A stretch of 64,000 nucleotides of DNA from Desulfovibrionaceae bacterium (GCA_028689675.1 JAQVCS010000008.1:80941-144940), one strand, 5' to 3'; shown: positions 44,530 to 53,159, counted from the first letter of the stretch. Program-made: numbers and translations. Notes: generated by a model from the letters alone, not told the origin.

Positions 44530-45326
44530 TGTAAGGATCTCCTTGCCGCATCTAAAATCATTGTGTCGGGCGGCGCCATAATAAAGCGTAAATCAATACG
44601 CCTGTTTAAGCGTTTATGTTCCTCAGTATCATTGGGCACAACAGGACGTTTGAAACCATAGCCAGCTATAGACATAAGGGGATATGCTGCTTGATCTTTT
44701 CTTTCTTGTCTGCTGCATAGCGTGGATAATTCTGGGCATTCTTTTATCAATACTTGGTAAGTATGTAATGCTCTTTCCATAGATAAACGCCAATTGATAT
44801 TTTCATCGCCATCAGTATCAGTATGCCCTTCAATAAGCAATGCCTCTAACCCAAAAGCTGAAGGTGTGCAATTGTTGGGCAAAGGCATTGAGCCTTGCCC
44901 TGTATAGCAAGGCAGAACAGTAGCAAGAGCATGAGCTAACAAGGCAACAGCACTGCGACCCTCTGTTGATAATTCAGCCTTGCCCACAGCAAAAAGAATG
45001 GATTCAGGTAAGCGCAATATGCCATTATCTTTATCGATGACCACTTCAACACCCTGATCTTTAAGCGAAGTATAGATTGCTTCCACAACGGCATCGCGTG
45101 TGTTTTCTGCCCCCTGCAATAATTCTACTTGCGAACGCAGGCGATCTCTTTCTGCTGCTAGTTTTTTTATTTCAGCACGATAGTCTACTGAATCATCACT
45201 GAATTTCATAGCAAAAAACATTAGCATAATAATAAACAAAAAAATAATGCCTACCATCATATCTGTCATAGAAACAAAGAAGCTTTCTTCTTGCTCATGC
45301 TCTTTTGTGTGGTGAAATCTATGCAC
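44526..45326 (-). CDS. zorB: Zorya ZorB, MotB-like stator with OmpA peptidoglycan-binding domain
   Basis: 266 residues. One membrane helix (FFVSMTDMMVGIIFLFIIML, ~17-36) with Asp22 at the start, the ion-carrying residue of MotB-type stators. A coiled segment (EIKKLAAERDRLRSQVELLQ) follows, then an OmpA-like domain with LLIEGHTDTDG, NWRLSMERA and RLNRRIDLRF, which grips peptidoglycan. With ZorA it forms an inner-membrane proton-driven motor. It starts 10 bp after the zorA stop. Confidence 0.93.
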   Translation of the reverse strand: MHRFHHTKEHEQEESFFVSMTDMMVGIIFLFIIMLMFFAMKFSDDSVDYRAEIKKLAAERDRLRSQVELLQGAENTRDAVVEAIYTSLKDQGVEVVIDKDNGILRLPESILFAVGKAELSTEGRSAVALLAHALATVLPCYTGQGSMPLPNNCTPSAFGLEALLIEGHTDTDGDENINWRLSMERALHTYQVLIKECPELSTLCSRQERKDQAAYPLMSIAGYGFKRPVVPNDTEEHKRLNRRIDLRFIMAPPDTMILDAARRSLQ

Positions 45327-45336
45327 TTTTCACCCC

Positions 45337-47451
45337 TTAAGAACGCTTTATTTGTTTCAACTGGTTTATATGATCACTAAAAATTTCATCTATATCTTGT
45401 ATGCCTTCTGCCAAACGTCCAACAGCATTGCCCATGTGTTCATCAACTTTTGCAACAAAATCGGCAACCTTACTTGTATTGATATCGAGATTGTTTGTGA
45501 CATTATGCAAAGCACTTGCCAATTCAGTATCGATATTCTCAAAACGACCAAGATGCGTCTTCCACGCATCATTGAGAGTGTGTGTTGCATCGACAAGTAT
45601 TGTTTGCGCAGTACGCATATTCTCTTGCATGGTATTTACATTAGCAAGCAGGGTTTGCAGCGCAGAGTGCATATCGGCAATTTGTGTTCGCATAGGCATA
45701 CTTGCATCACTCAAAGAGTTTGAAGCCTTTGTCAAGGTCTGGACAGCCGCATCAACATGACGCTGATGCTGCTCTAAGGCTGTATTGTTATTGGCAAGCC
45801 TTTCATTAAGCCCCTGTATTTTTTCGCTGAAAACACTGATGGCTGTATCAACAGAAGCAAGAATGCCTGACGTTGCCTGAGACAAGTGCCCTGCGGCTTT
45901 TGCTCCTTCTTGCGTCATGGCATGGGCAAGCTCTGCCTGTTGCTGCTGCATGGATGCACGCGCTGCTGCCATATCTTCATGAAGATTTGCAGATATATTT
46001 TGTGTTGCTTGTGTTAAACCAGACACGCTCGACTCTAATTTTTCCAAAGTTTTTTCTATGCTTGAATTTAAACTCGAGCCGCCTTGCTCTAAAGAGGACT
46101 GAATGCCTGCAAGCGAAGTATTAAGGCTGTGCAGCATATCACTCATGACAGTACTTGTTGCCTGCGTGAGTTGCATTGCGGCTTTTTGTCCTTCTAGCGT
46201 CATCTGTTGTGCAATATCTTGGCTTTGTTGCTGCATACGATTGCGTGCTTCTACCATATCTGTGTTTAAGGTGCGGGAAATATCTTCTGTGGCAAGATGT
46301 AATTTCTGTATACCTTCTTGTAATTGATGCAATGATTTTTCTAATGTACTGGCAAAATTACCACTGCCATGCTCAAGCGATGTTTGCATACCGCTTAAAA
46401 CCATTTCTAATTTTTGTAATGTTGCCGCCAAAGTTGTCAATTCTGAGCCAACGTGTTGCCCCACGGCAGAGCCGAGCTGTGAGCTGATCATGCCTAGGGT
46501 CTTTTCGTGCATTGTTTGTAGATTTTCGCCAATACTACGGCTGATTACCTTTTCCATAGTACCTATATTTTCACCCACTTGATCAAGGCCTTGGCACACT
46601 GGGCTAATATTTTCTTGCAACGCGTTGAGCATTGCTCCTGAAAGCGTAACAAGCCCCTCGCTCATTTCAGTATTAAATCTTTTGAGTTGCGCTGTGCTTT
46701 CTTTGGCTTCGCGTACTTGTTCTGCCAAAAGTTGTTCTTGCGTGAGCACAGGCAAAAGTTTTTCTAGATCTGAGCATAAACGATGTATTTTACTTGTAGC
46801 ATGTCGGCGCAGATTTTTTTCTGCCCAGCTCACAATGAGTGATGCCAAAAGACCAAAAATAGAGGTATAAAATTTGAGTGTGGCGGCATTGAGTAAATTT
46901 TTAATTGCGTCTTGCATTGCCACCGTGCTGTTTCCTTCTGCACTCGTGGCAATTTGAATAGCATGGCTTGCTGCAGCTAAGGCAGAAACCAAACCTAAAA
47001 AGGTGATGAGTAAACCAATACCCACAAAAAGACCAGACCACTTACCCAAACGGCATAAGGCTGCATCAAGATTAAGCGTATATATATTGATAAAATTTTC
47101 TGGCGGTATAGAAAGGTATTCGTAGGTATTATGCTTAAAGCGAGCAGCATCGAGCTTGTTCCAGCACTCTACCAAGGCATCTTTTTCCCCTCCTTGTATT
47201 TTTTCTTCTATATCATACAAAAGTATTGAGCTATCTTTATTTTTATCAATATTTTGTACTATATTTTGTATACTTTGTATTCTCTTGAATATAGGGGATA
47301 CACTAAAATGATATCGATAAATCAAAAAAAACATAGAAATGATAATAATGAGCGATGCTGATTCTGGGAAGCCATCCATTTTTAAAAGTAAAAAAAGTAA
47401 TTCCATTATAAATTTTAGTGGTATTTCTAAAATAAGCAAAAGAATTTCCAT
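45337..47451 (-). CDS. zorA: Zorya ZorA, MotA/TolQ-like motor protein with long coiled-coil tail
   Basis: 704 residues. Membrane segments lie near residues 1-20, 25-45 (LIIIISMFFLIYRY), 140-165 (GLFVGIGLLITFLGLVSALA) and 195-215 (FYTSIFGLLASLIVSW), the MotA/ExbB layout. From ~230 to the end it is a repeated helical tail; two units near 350-520 repeat the pattern LEHGSG/LEQGGS...LEKLE...ARNRMQQQ/ARASMQQQ. Such a tail reaches into the cytoplasm to couple the motor to ZorC/D. The ATG at 47451 follows a G-rich site, GGGGGGGAAGAAAG; an ATG at 47481 has none. Confidence 0.92.
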   Translation of the reverse strand: MEILLLILEIPLKFIMELLFLLLKMDGFPESASLIIIISMFFLIYRYHFSVSPIFKRIQSIQNIVQNIDKNKDSSILLYDIEEKIQGGEKDALVECWNKLDAARFKHNTYEYLSIPPENFINIYTLNLDAALCRLGKWSGLFVGIGLLITFLGLVSALAAASHAIQIATSAEGNSTVAMQDAIKNLLNAATLKFYTSIFGLLASLIVSWAEKNLRRHATSKIHRLCSDLEKLLPVLTQEQLLAEQVREAKESTAQLKRFNTEMSEGLVTLSGAMLNALQENISPVCQGLDQVGENIGTMEKVISRSIGENLQTMHEKTLGMISSQLGSAVGQHVGSELTTLAATLQKLEMVLSGMQTSLEHGSGNFASTLEKSLHQLQEGIQKLHLATEDISRTLNTDMVEARNRMQQQSQDIAQQMTLEGQKAAMQLTQATSTVMSDMLHSLNTSLAGIQSSLEQGGSSLNSSIEKTLEKLESSVSGLTQATQNISANLHEDMAAARASMQQQQAELAHAMTQEGAKAAGHLSQATSGILASVDTAISVFSEKIQGLNERLANNNTALEQHQRHVDAAVQTLTKASNSLSDASMPMRTQIADMHSALQTLLANVNTMQENMRTAQTILVDATHTLNDAWKTHLGRFENIDTELASALHNVTNNLDINTSKVADFVAKVDEHMGNAVGRLAEGIQDIDEIFSDHINQLKQIKRS

Positions 47452-47887
47452 CTTTCTTCCCCCCCCAACAGAGAAATACAATATATAAAATTATGCTATA
47501 AACAATTTATAGCCAGTATATACGGCAAGAGTAAAGTCTTTTTGATAGGCAAAATAGAGTTATTTTTTATCGCTGCCTACAGGCATATAGCTTTATAGCT
47601 GTACTCTTTCTACTTTTGATTTTATGTTTGCCCACAGGACTTTCCTCAAACAAAGAGCTGCTTTTCTATTTTTATTTCCATAACTAGTACTGGAACTGAA
47701 GTATGAGCATATAAATTGAGGCTTTGCATTGGGCTTGTTACGAACAATACAGCAGTACGCCATGCAACGCAATCTTTATTCCCAATTTTTTTAGCACAAA
47801 ATATAGCAGTAAGATTATCTAATCAATCAATGAGTGTTATGGTAAAGTATATATTATGCAAAGCAATATCAAATTGGAATATATGAT

Positions 47888-48013
47888 ATGAAATTGTCAA
47901 TTACTTTTGAAATAAGTGATGAAAAAGAAGAAAATTTGAATATCTTTTGTGATATTATAGATATATTATTGAAGGGGGATTATGAGAAATGTAATTTATA
48001 TGTTCTACAATAG
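47888..48013 (+). CDS. Possible 41-residue peptide
   Basis: ATG to TAG encodes MKLSITFEISDEKEENLNIF followed by CDIIDILLKGDYEKCNLYVLQ, an acidic peptide without signal or membrane segment. No clear ribosome site is seen. A strong hairpin follows 20 bp later. Unrecognised; it may be spurious. Confidence 0.2.
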   Translation: MKLSITFEISDEKEENLNIFCDIIDILLKGDYEKCNLYVLQ

Positions 48014-48032
48014 CGGAAAATCGCGGCTTATA

Positions 48033-48082
48033 AGCGGCTTGATTTGGCATAGCATGATAGGCTTTTGCCAGATCAAGCCGCT
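48033..48082. terminator. Long hairpin between zorya and the zinc-protein gene
   Basis: AGCGGCTTGATTTGGCA (48033-48049) pairs with TGCCAGATCAAGCCGCT (48066-48082), 17 bp with one mismatch, 16-nt loop. It lies 37 bp downstream of the minus-strand zinc-protein gene and is its likely terminator, separating it from zorA. Confidence 0.65.
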
Positions 48083-48118
48083 CTATAACATTATTTCAGC
48101 TCAGTTTCAGCAATGCGA

Positions 48119-48316
48119 TTATTTAATACTGCGATATCGCCCTTTACGGCAGACCCAGCATACGCCATTGGGTATGGCGGGGTGACCAGGGCCTTTGCTG
48201 GTCGCGCATGCTCCTTGTATCCCTCGGGTGTTATTTCCTTTACAGCGAACATCACCGCATTTATCACATTTATATAAAGCACCAGTCACAAAACCGCAGC
48301 GTGGGCATGTAGGCAT
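48119..48316 (-). CDS. Small Cys-rich zinc-ribbon protein
   Basis: 65 residues. Three Cys pairs CPRC (4-7), CDKC (17-20) and CWVC (~53-56), plus Cys25 and Cys37, could hold two zinc ions in a ribbon of rubredoxin-knuckle type. There is no membrane segment. The ATG follows TTAGGAGTAC, the same leader as the gene before it, 37 bp downstream of the JAMM gene. It probably acts with that protein as adaptor or substrate; no function is known to me. Confidence 0.75.
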   Translation of the reverse strand: MPTCPRCGFVTGALYKCDKCGDVRCKGNNTRGIQGACATSKGPGHPAIPNGVCWVCRKGRYRSIK

Positions 48317-48353
48317 ATCGTGTACTCCTAATAATTGAGGTGTGAAAGTCAGG

Positions 48354-49094
48354 CTATTCTAAATTACTGCGCAGACAATTCATCACGGTTGAAAAAGCGT
48401 TGCCGTGAGGGTAGCGGGTTCTATCATCATTCCAAATCATGCCCATTAATGCGGGGCAATCCAAAATAATATTTTCTTTTTCGTCATCAATAAAAACACC
48501 TGTCTCGTCGTCATCGCACTCTTCATCTTCTTCAGACAAATCAACAGGATACGCACTAAGCAGAATACGAAAATTAGCAATTTCTAATTTGAGCACATTA
48601 CTCTTATCCTTATAAAAGCAAGGTTCACCCTCTGGTGGATAGGTCAGTTTGCCAATGCTCATAAGTAAAAGGATATCGTCATAGGCGTCGCAATATTCCT
48701 TGTCTTCGTCGGAAAGCAGAAAGCCTTTGTTACTTTGCATTTCTTTTGCGCTTTCGTAGGGGTGGCTATGCACATAGCCAAGGTATTGGTAATGCGGCCA
48801 GCAGAAATTGATGAGCGCATCTTTTAGCATGAGGGAATGCGGGTTGGGGCGCACACCAACATCGCCTTGTAAAGCCGTGCTGTCTATACTGACATGCTCA
48901 ACAGAAAAGTATTTACCCCCTTCACGCACAGTGCATGTGCCAAAAAGATGCCCAAAAAACTCCATAGGCACTTGTTCCACTGCATCACTTTGTTCTTCGT
49001 CTTCTGCCAAGGCAACTTTGTAGGCTTCAAGCCCACTTAAAAGAATTGTCATAAAGGCTTGATCGGACACATGAATCATGGTAACTGGCTCCAT
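48354..49094 (-). CDS. JAMM/JAB-type (Mov34/MPN) metalloprotease-like protein
   Basis: 246 residues. JAMM zinc motif: Glu45 (VPMEFFGHLFG), H109-S-H111-P (YLGYVHSHPYE), then S128-D-E-D131. The gap from Pro to Ser is 15 rather than the usual 7, so a loop is inserted. Bacterial JAMM proteins are isopeptidases that remove ubiquitin-like tags or mature them. A C-terminal acidic stretch (EEDEECDDDETG, ~195-210) may bind a partner. The ATG follows AGGAGT. It is first gene of a two-gene operon in the Zorya island; no E1, E2 or ubiquitin-like gene is near. Confidence 0.78.
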   Translation of the reverse strand: MEPVTMIHVSDQAFMTILLSGLEAYKVALAEDEEQSDAVEQVPMEFFGHLFGTCTVREGGKYFSVEHVSIDSTALQGDVGVRPNPHSLMLKDALINFCWPHYQYLGYVHSHPYESAKEMQSNKGFLLSDEDKEYCDAYDDILLLMSIGKLTYPPEGEPCFYKDKSNVLKLEIANFRILLSAYPVDLSEEDEECDDDETGVFIDDEKENIILDCPALMGMIWNDDRTRYPHGNAFSTVMNCLRSNLE

Positions 49095-49213
49095 CGGCGT
49101 ACTCCTAATTATTGTTTAATATATCCCTTATTTTTATAATATCATATATCGCATATTTTGTCAAATTTTTAATATCGAAAAAAATGGCCTAAAATTTTAG
49201 TCCACACGAGGGA

Positions 49214-49236
49214 AAAATTTTGGCCTAAAATTTTAG
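49214..49236. repeat. Bipartite palindromic motif, copy 3
   Basis: AAAATTTTG-GC-CTAAAATTTTA, ending in G like copy 1. Confidence 0.7.
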
Positions 49237-49361
49237 AGTAGCGTAAACGAAGAAGTAAAGAGCAGTACCTCTTTTTTCACTGGCAGGAAGGTTGCCTTGG
49301 TGGGTGAGCCAAAGCTGAACTTCACTTTGGCTTTGTGGGGGAATTGTATCTGTGGTAGGGG

Positions 49362-49383
49362 AAAATTTTGGTCTAAAATTTTA
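49362..49383. repeat. Bipartite palindromic motif, copy 4
   Basis: AAAATTTTG-GT-CTAAAATTTTA. A GGGG precedes it, as a GGG precedes copy 3. Confidence 0.7.
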
Positions 49384-49466
49384 TTTTTTTTTGATGTGCA
49401 TACGAAGATAGGGAGGGAAGGTAGAAAGGGTGTCCTCTCTAGTACGCTCTCTTCCCTTATTTTGGT

Positions 49467-49490
49467 GTTGGGAATGGTGTTGGGAAGAAA
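49467..49490. repeat. Right arm-type repeat
   Basis: TGTTGGGAATGGTGTTGGG then AAGAA matches 13,891-13,914 apart from one base. It lies 37 bp inside attR. Confidence 0.55.
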
Positions 49491-49492
49491 AA

Positions 49493-49524
49493 AAGCACTT
49501 ACAAGTGATTTCTTGTAAGTGCTT
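49493..49524 (-). terminator. Terminator of tRNA-Arg, supplied by the island
   Basis: 13-bp stem AAGCACTTACAAG (49493-49505) / CTTGTAAGTGCTT (49512-49524), T-run on the minus strand. It replaces the chromosomal terminator displaced to 13,685-13,715. Confidence 0.8.
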
Positions 49525-49526
49525 GA

Positions 49527-49582
49527 TTTTTATGGTGTGCCCGACAGGAATCGAACCTGTGGCCTACAGCTTAGGAGGCTAT
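49527..49582 (-). repeat. attR: 56-bp direct repeat inside the intact tRNA-Arg
   Basis: Same sequence as 13,721-13,776. Here it is continuous with the tRNA 5' half, so this junction rebuilt the complete tRNA after integration. Confidence 0.95.
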
Positions 49583-49609
49583 CGCTCTATCCGACTGAGC
49601 TACGAGCAC
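49533..49609 (-). tRNA. tRNA-Arg(CCT)
   Basis: 77 nt including encoded CCA. The acceptor stem GTGCTCG pairs with CGGGCAC (one G-T type position), the D arm is GCTC...GAGC, the anticodon loop CTCCTAA gives anticodon CCT, and the T arm is ACAGG-TTCGATT-CCTGT. It reads the rare AGG codon. It is the island's integration site. Confidence 0.97.
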
Positions 49610-49656
49610 ATGAGTTAGCTACTATAAAAGGAGCATGCCCTCTTGTCAAGATAAGG

Positions 49657-50331
49657 CTAAAAACCTGCTTCGAGCGGTGGCCAGACCATCCAATGCCCAT
49701 CGGGCAGCACCTGTTCTTTGTGTGCGGGGCGGATGTGCACCTGCCTGCCTTTTGCCTGTACACGCCCTTCAGCAAACCATTGTATTACCTGCGGGTAGAG
49801 GCGGTGCTCAAAGCTGTGTATGCGCTGCATCAGGTTATCAAGGGGCTCATCGGGCAGGGCGGGCACGGCCGCCTGCGCAATAACAGCGCCATTATCCATT
49901 TTTTCATCAACAAAGTGCACAGTGCAGCCCGTAATTTTTACTCCCCAGCCTTGGGCGTCTGCCCCGCCGTGCACACCGGGGAAGCTGGGCAAGAGTGCTG
50001 GGTGCAGGTTAATAACGCGCCCCGCTAAGGGCTGCAAAAAGGCAGAGGTCAGCATGCGCATATAGCCAGCCAGCACCACCAGCTCTGCGCCGCTGCGCTG
50101 TACTTCGGCCAGCATGGCGCGGTCAAAGCTTTCCCTATCGGGGTAGGCCTTGTGGTCAAGGGCACATACTGGCGCACCAAAGGCGCGGGCGCGCTCAAGC
50201 ACTGTTGCCTGCGGGCGGTTGCTCAGCACAAGCACCACACGGGCATCCAGTAGGCCAGCAGTAATTTTATCAAACATTGCCTGTGCATTTGTTCCACTGC
50301 CCGAGGCAAGAATAGCTATTTTTAAGGGCAT
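49657..50331 (-). CDS. purN: Phosphoribosylglycinamide formyltransferase
   Basis: 224 residues. ILASGSGTNAQAMFD binds the ribotide phosphate; NLHPALLPSFPG holds the catalytic Asn-His and VDEKMDNGAVIAQ the catalytic Asp. It formylates GAR with 10-formyl-tetrahydrofolate in purine synthesis. The ATG at 50331 follows AGGAGT. It is first backbone gene right of the island. Confidence 0.95.
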   Translation of the reverse strand: MPLKIAILASGSGTNAQAMFDKITAGLLDARVVLVLSNRPQATVLERARAFGAPVCALDHKAYPDRESFDRAMLAEVQRSGAELVVLAGYMRMLTSAFLQPLAGRVINLHPALLPSFPGVHGGADAQGWGVKITGCTVHFVDEKMDNGAVIAQAAVPALPDEPLDNLMQRIHSFEHRLYPQVIQWFAEGRVQAKGRQVHIRPAHKEQVLPDGHWMVWPPLEAGF

Positions 50332-50405
50332 GGGCACTCCTTTATGGTATGATAGGGTGGCAAGAAGGGCTACAGCCAAAGGCAGGGCAGCCTGTGGCTT
50401 TGCAT

Positions 50406-51593
50406 CTAGGTGTCGTGTGCGTGAAGCTCCAGTTCAATAATTGCGCTTTTTGTGCCCACGCGCAGGGGAAAACCTGTCCACAAGCCTGTGCCGCTGCTTA
50501 CATACAGCTGTGTTGTGCCAAGGGTATACAAGCCTTGCACAAAGCCATCATTCATCAGGGCAACAAGGGCTTGCATTGGTGAAAGCTGACCAGCATGCGT
50601 GTGCCCAGAAAGCTGCACGTCTACCCCTGCGGCCTTGGCCTGTGCTATAATTTCGGGGCGGTGTGCCAGAAGAATGGTGGGCACATCAGCAGGCGCACCG
50701 CGCAGGGCTGCGGCCACATTGGGCATGGGCAGGCCATTACGCTCTGCCACGGGGTCTGTTACCCCCGCCAGTACAATTTGCCTATGCCCTACCTGCAAAA
50801 CAGTATGCTCATTATACAGCATGTGTATGCCAAGGGCTGGAAAAGCTGTGCGCCAGCCTTGAAAATCCCGATAATATTCATGGTTGCCGGGGCAGCCCCA
50901 TACGCCATAGCGTGCTTTCAGCCCGCGCAGGGGGGCAATATCCTGCGCCCGCTCTTTGGGCAGGCCATCAACAATATCCCCTGTCAGCACAATAAGGTGC
51001 GGGCGTGCTTCATTCACACGCAGCACTACCTCTTGCACCCAGTCTGCCCGCAGCAAAGGGCCAACATGTACATCGGAAAGCTGCACAATGCGAAAGCCTT
51101 CCAAATCTGGCGGCAGCGAAGGTATTTCAATGTTGACTGTGCGGACTTCGGGCACGCGCAAGGCTTCATACATGCCCCATAGGCTGAGGCAGCAGGCCAG
51201 CACAAAACCAGCTGCAGGCCACAGGCTCAGGGCATAGTCTGCCGCTTCAAGAAAGGGGTTAAGGGCTTTTTCCCTTTTTTTATCGCGCTGAAGTAAAGAA
51301 CGCATACTGCGTATGCCCGCGCGCAACAGCAAAAAGCCATCGCGCAGCAGTAAAAGCAGGGCATAGAGCACCACCACGCCATGCCCCCAGCCCCAAACCA
51401 GAAGCAAGGGCTCGGGCAGGTCTGGCGAAGCAAGCCCGCCAAAGAAAATGAGAAGTAAAGGAAATTTCAGCCCTGCTGCCAGTAAAAACAGCCAGAGCAG
51501 CCCCTTGCACAGGCTTTTGCAGCGAAGGGGGCGCAGTGCACGCCAGTATATATAAAAAATAATCAGCACTGCCGTGGATAAAATAAAAAACAT
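50406..51593 (-). CDS. Membrane-anchored metallophosphoesterase (YaeI/YkuE-like)
   Basis: 395 residues. About four N-terminal membrane segments (residues ~1-150) precede a calcineurin-like domain with LSDVHVGP, LTGDIVDG, GNHEYY, LLAHRPE and LSGHTHAGQ, the full set of dinuclear-metal motifs. Relatives cleave phosphodiesters of lipids or lipid A precursors. The ATG at 51593 follows AGGAG. It lies 74 bp before purN. Confidence 0.92.
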   Translation of the reverse strand: MFFILSTAVLIIFYIYWRALRPLRCKSLCKGLLWLFLLAAGLKFPLLLIFFGGLASPDLPEPLLLVWGWGHGVVVLYALLLLLRDGFLLLRAGIRSMRSLLQRDKKREKALNPFLEAADYALSLWPAAGFVLACCLSLWGMYEALRVPEVRTVNIEIPSLPPDLEGFRIVQLSDVHVGPLLRADWVQEVVLRVNEARPHLIVLTGDIVDGLPKERAQDIAPLRGLKARYGVWGCPGNHEYYRDFQGWRTAFPALGIHMLYNEHTVLQVGHRQIVLAGVTDPVAERNGLPMPNVAAALRGAPADVPTILLAHRPEIIAQAKAAGVDVQLSGHTHAGQLSPMQALVALMNDGFVQGLYTLGTTQLYVSSGTGLWTGFPLRVGTKSAIIELELHAHDT

Positions 51594-51610
51594 GCCCTCT
51601 CCTTGAGTGA

Positions 51611-51644
51611 AAAAAGGCAAATTCCCGCAGTAGGAGAATTTGCC
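51611..51644 (-). terminator. Terminator of serS
   Basis: 9-bp stem GGCAAATTC/GAATTTGCC with a T-run on the minus strand, between serS and the phosphoesterase gene. Confidence 0.8.
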
Positions 51645-51668
51645 CAAAAAGAGTCACCTCATAAAAAA

Positions 51669-52943
51669 TTATTTGGGCTCAATCACTTCAATATTGTTCA
51701 TATAGGGGCGCAATGCCGTGGGGATAAGCAAAGAACCGTCTTTCTGCTGATAATTTTCTAAAATGGCTGCCATAGTGCGCCCCGTGGGCAGGCCAGAGCC
51801 ATTGAGTGTGTGCACCCATTGCGGTTTGCCCCCCTTGGGGCGGAACTTGATATTGGCACGGCGTGCCTGAAAATCAATGCAGTTTGAACAGGAAGAAATT
51901 TCGCGATAGGTATTTTGCGCAGGCAACCATACTTCAATATCAAAGGTTTTTGCCGAGCCAAAGCCCATGTCGCCTGTGCACAGGGTTATGGTGCGGTAGG
52001 GCAGTTCAAGCTTTTCCAGCAGGCTTTCAGCACTGCGCACCATAAGGTCAAGCTGGTGGAAAGAATCATCGGGGTGGGCAAAGCGTACCATTTCTACCTT
52101 AATAAACTGGTGCTGGCGAATAAGCCCCTTGGTGTCTTTGCCATACGAGCCTGCCTCTGAGCGAAAGCAGGGCGTGGCCGCAGTGTAGCCCAAGGGCAAC
52201 TGTGCCTCATCCAGCACGTCACCAGCGTGCAGATTGGTGAGGGGAACTTCCGCTGTGGGAATAAGGAAATAGTCCCAATTTTGAAGCTTAAAGAGGTCTT
52301 CTTCAAATTTGGGCAATTGCCCTGTGCCTGTCATGGTAGTGCGGTTAACCATAAAGGGTGGGTTTACTTCAATATAGTCTTCTTGTAGCGTGTGTGTGTC
52401 CAAATAAAAATTGACCAAAGCCCGCTCTAGGCGTGCTGCCCAGCCCTTGGCCACCACAAAGCGGCTGCCTGTCAGCTTGCCAGCACGGTCAAAATCCAAG
52501 CCACCCAGCCCAATGCCCACTTCGTGATGTTCTTTGAAAGGAAAATCAAAGGTGCGCGGTGTACCCACGCGGTGCACTTCAACATTTTCTGTTTCGTCTT
52601 TGCCCACGGGCACAGAGGCATCGGGAATGTTGGGCACAGCCATCAGCCATGTTTCCACGGCTTGCTTGGCGGCTTCGGCAGCGCCATCAAGCTCTTTTAT
52701 GCGGGCAGAAAGCTGAGAAAGCTCTGCCATCATGTGGTCGGCGCTTTCGCCATTGCGCTTGCATTGCGCCACAGCCTTGGAGGCCGCATTGCTTTGGCCT
52801 TTCAGGGTTTCCACTTCGGCCAGCAGGCGGCGGCGCGTGGCATCAAGCTGCTGAAATTCGGCCACATCTATTTTGGAATGACGGTCGGCAAGGGCTTTAA
52901 CCAACACATCAGGGGATTTTTGAATAAGCTTTAAATCAATCAT
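51669..52943 (-). CDS. serS: Seryl-tRNA synthetase
   Basis: 424 residues. The N-terminal tRNA-binding coiled coil (~25-100) is followed by the class II core: motif 2 around [20 protein letters not shown] and motif 3 in [19 protein letters not shown]. It charges tRNA-Ser and tRNA-Sec with serine. The ATG at 52943 follows AGGAGTGC. Confidence 0.97.
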   Translation of the reverse strand: MIDLKLIQKSPDVLVKALADRHSKIDVAEFQQLDATRRRLLAEVETLKGQSNAASKAVAQCKRNGESADHMMAELSQLSARIKELDGAAEAAKQAVETWLMAVPNIPDASVPVGKDETENVEVHRVGTPRTFDFPFKEHHEVGIGLGGLDFDRAGKLTGSRFVVAKGWAARLERALVNFYLDTHTLQEDYIEVNPPFMVNRTTMTGTGQLPKFEEDLFKLQNWDYFLIPTAEVPLTNLHAGDVLDEAQLPLGYTAATPCFRSEAGSYGKDTKGLIRQHQFIKVEMVRFAHPDDSFHQLDLMVRSAESLLEKLELPYRTITLCTGDMGFGSAKTFDIEVWLPAQNTYREISSCSNCIDFQARRANIKFRPKGGKPQWVHTLNGSGLPTGRTMAAILENYQQKDGSLLIPTALRPYMNNIEVIEPK

Positions 52944-52987
52944 ACAGCACTCCTTGCAAGTAAGGGGTGCAGTATACAACTGAATAA

Positions 52988-53049
52988 GGGTAAAGGTAAA
53001 GCCTCAGGCAGGGGCAAAATTTACCATGCCTATGGCTTTATCTTTACCC
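52988..53049 (-). terminator. Long hairpin downstream of the M23 peptidase gene
   Basis: GGGTAAAGGTAAAGCC (52988-53003) pairs with GGCTTTATCTTTACCC (53034-53049), 16 bp with one wobble. It lies 110 bp beyond the M23 stop and just before serS. The T-tract is weak. Confidence 0.5.
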
Positions 53050-53159
53050 TTTGTGGCGTACTACCCTCTTGGCTGAAGGAACGTGCCACCAGTGTTGAGG
53101 CTTAACCCGAACAGGCACTGGCTGGCCAAAAGGCGTGTTTGCTTCTTTTTCCGCAAGCC

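Larger units (their letters stand above)
47452..48118. other. Intergenic region between zorA and the JAMM/zinc-protein operon
   Basis: 667 bp, AT-rich. It should hold the zorya promoter. Apart from a short plus-strand frame (47888-48013) and a strong hairpin (48033-48082) I see nothing. Confidence 0.5.
49095..49526. promoter_or_regulatory. Right-end non-coding region with repeated bipartite motifs
   Basis: 432 bp upstream of the JAMM gene and inside attR. It holds one half motif (49189-49200, CTAAAATTTTAG), two full bipartite motifs (49214-49236 and 49362-49383), the right arm-type repeat (49467-49490) and the tRNA terminator. No gene is supported. Confidence 0.6.

Noticed and set aside
45337..47451. 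Chemotaxis receptor or flagellar stator MotA
   Set aside because: The tail resembles receptor coiled coils, but the N-terminus is MotA-like, no HAMP or flagellar genes are near, and zorB, zorC and zorD follow.
47888..48013. A ubiquitin-like partner for the JAMM protein
   Set aside because: The 41-residue frame is on the opposite strand, too short, and lacks a Gly-Gly end.
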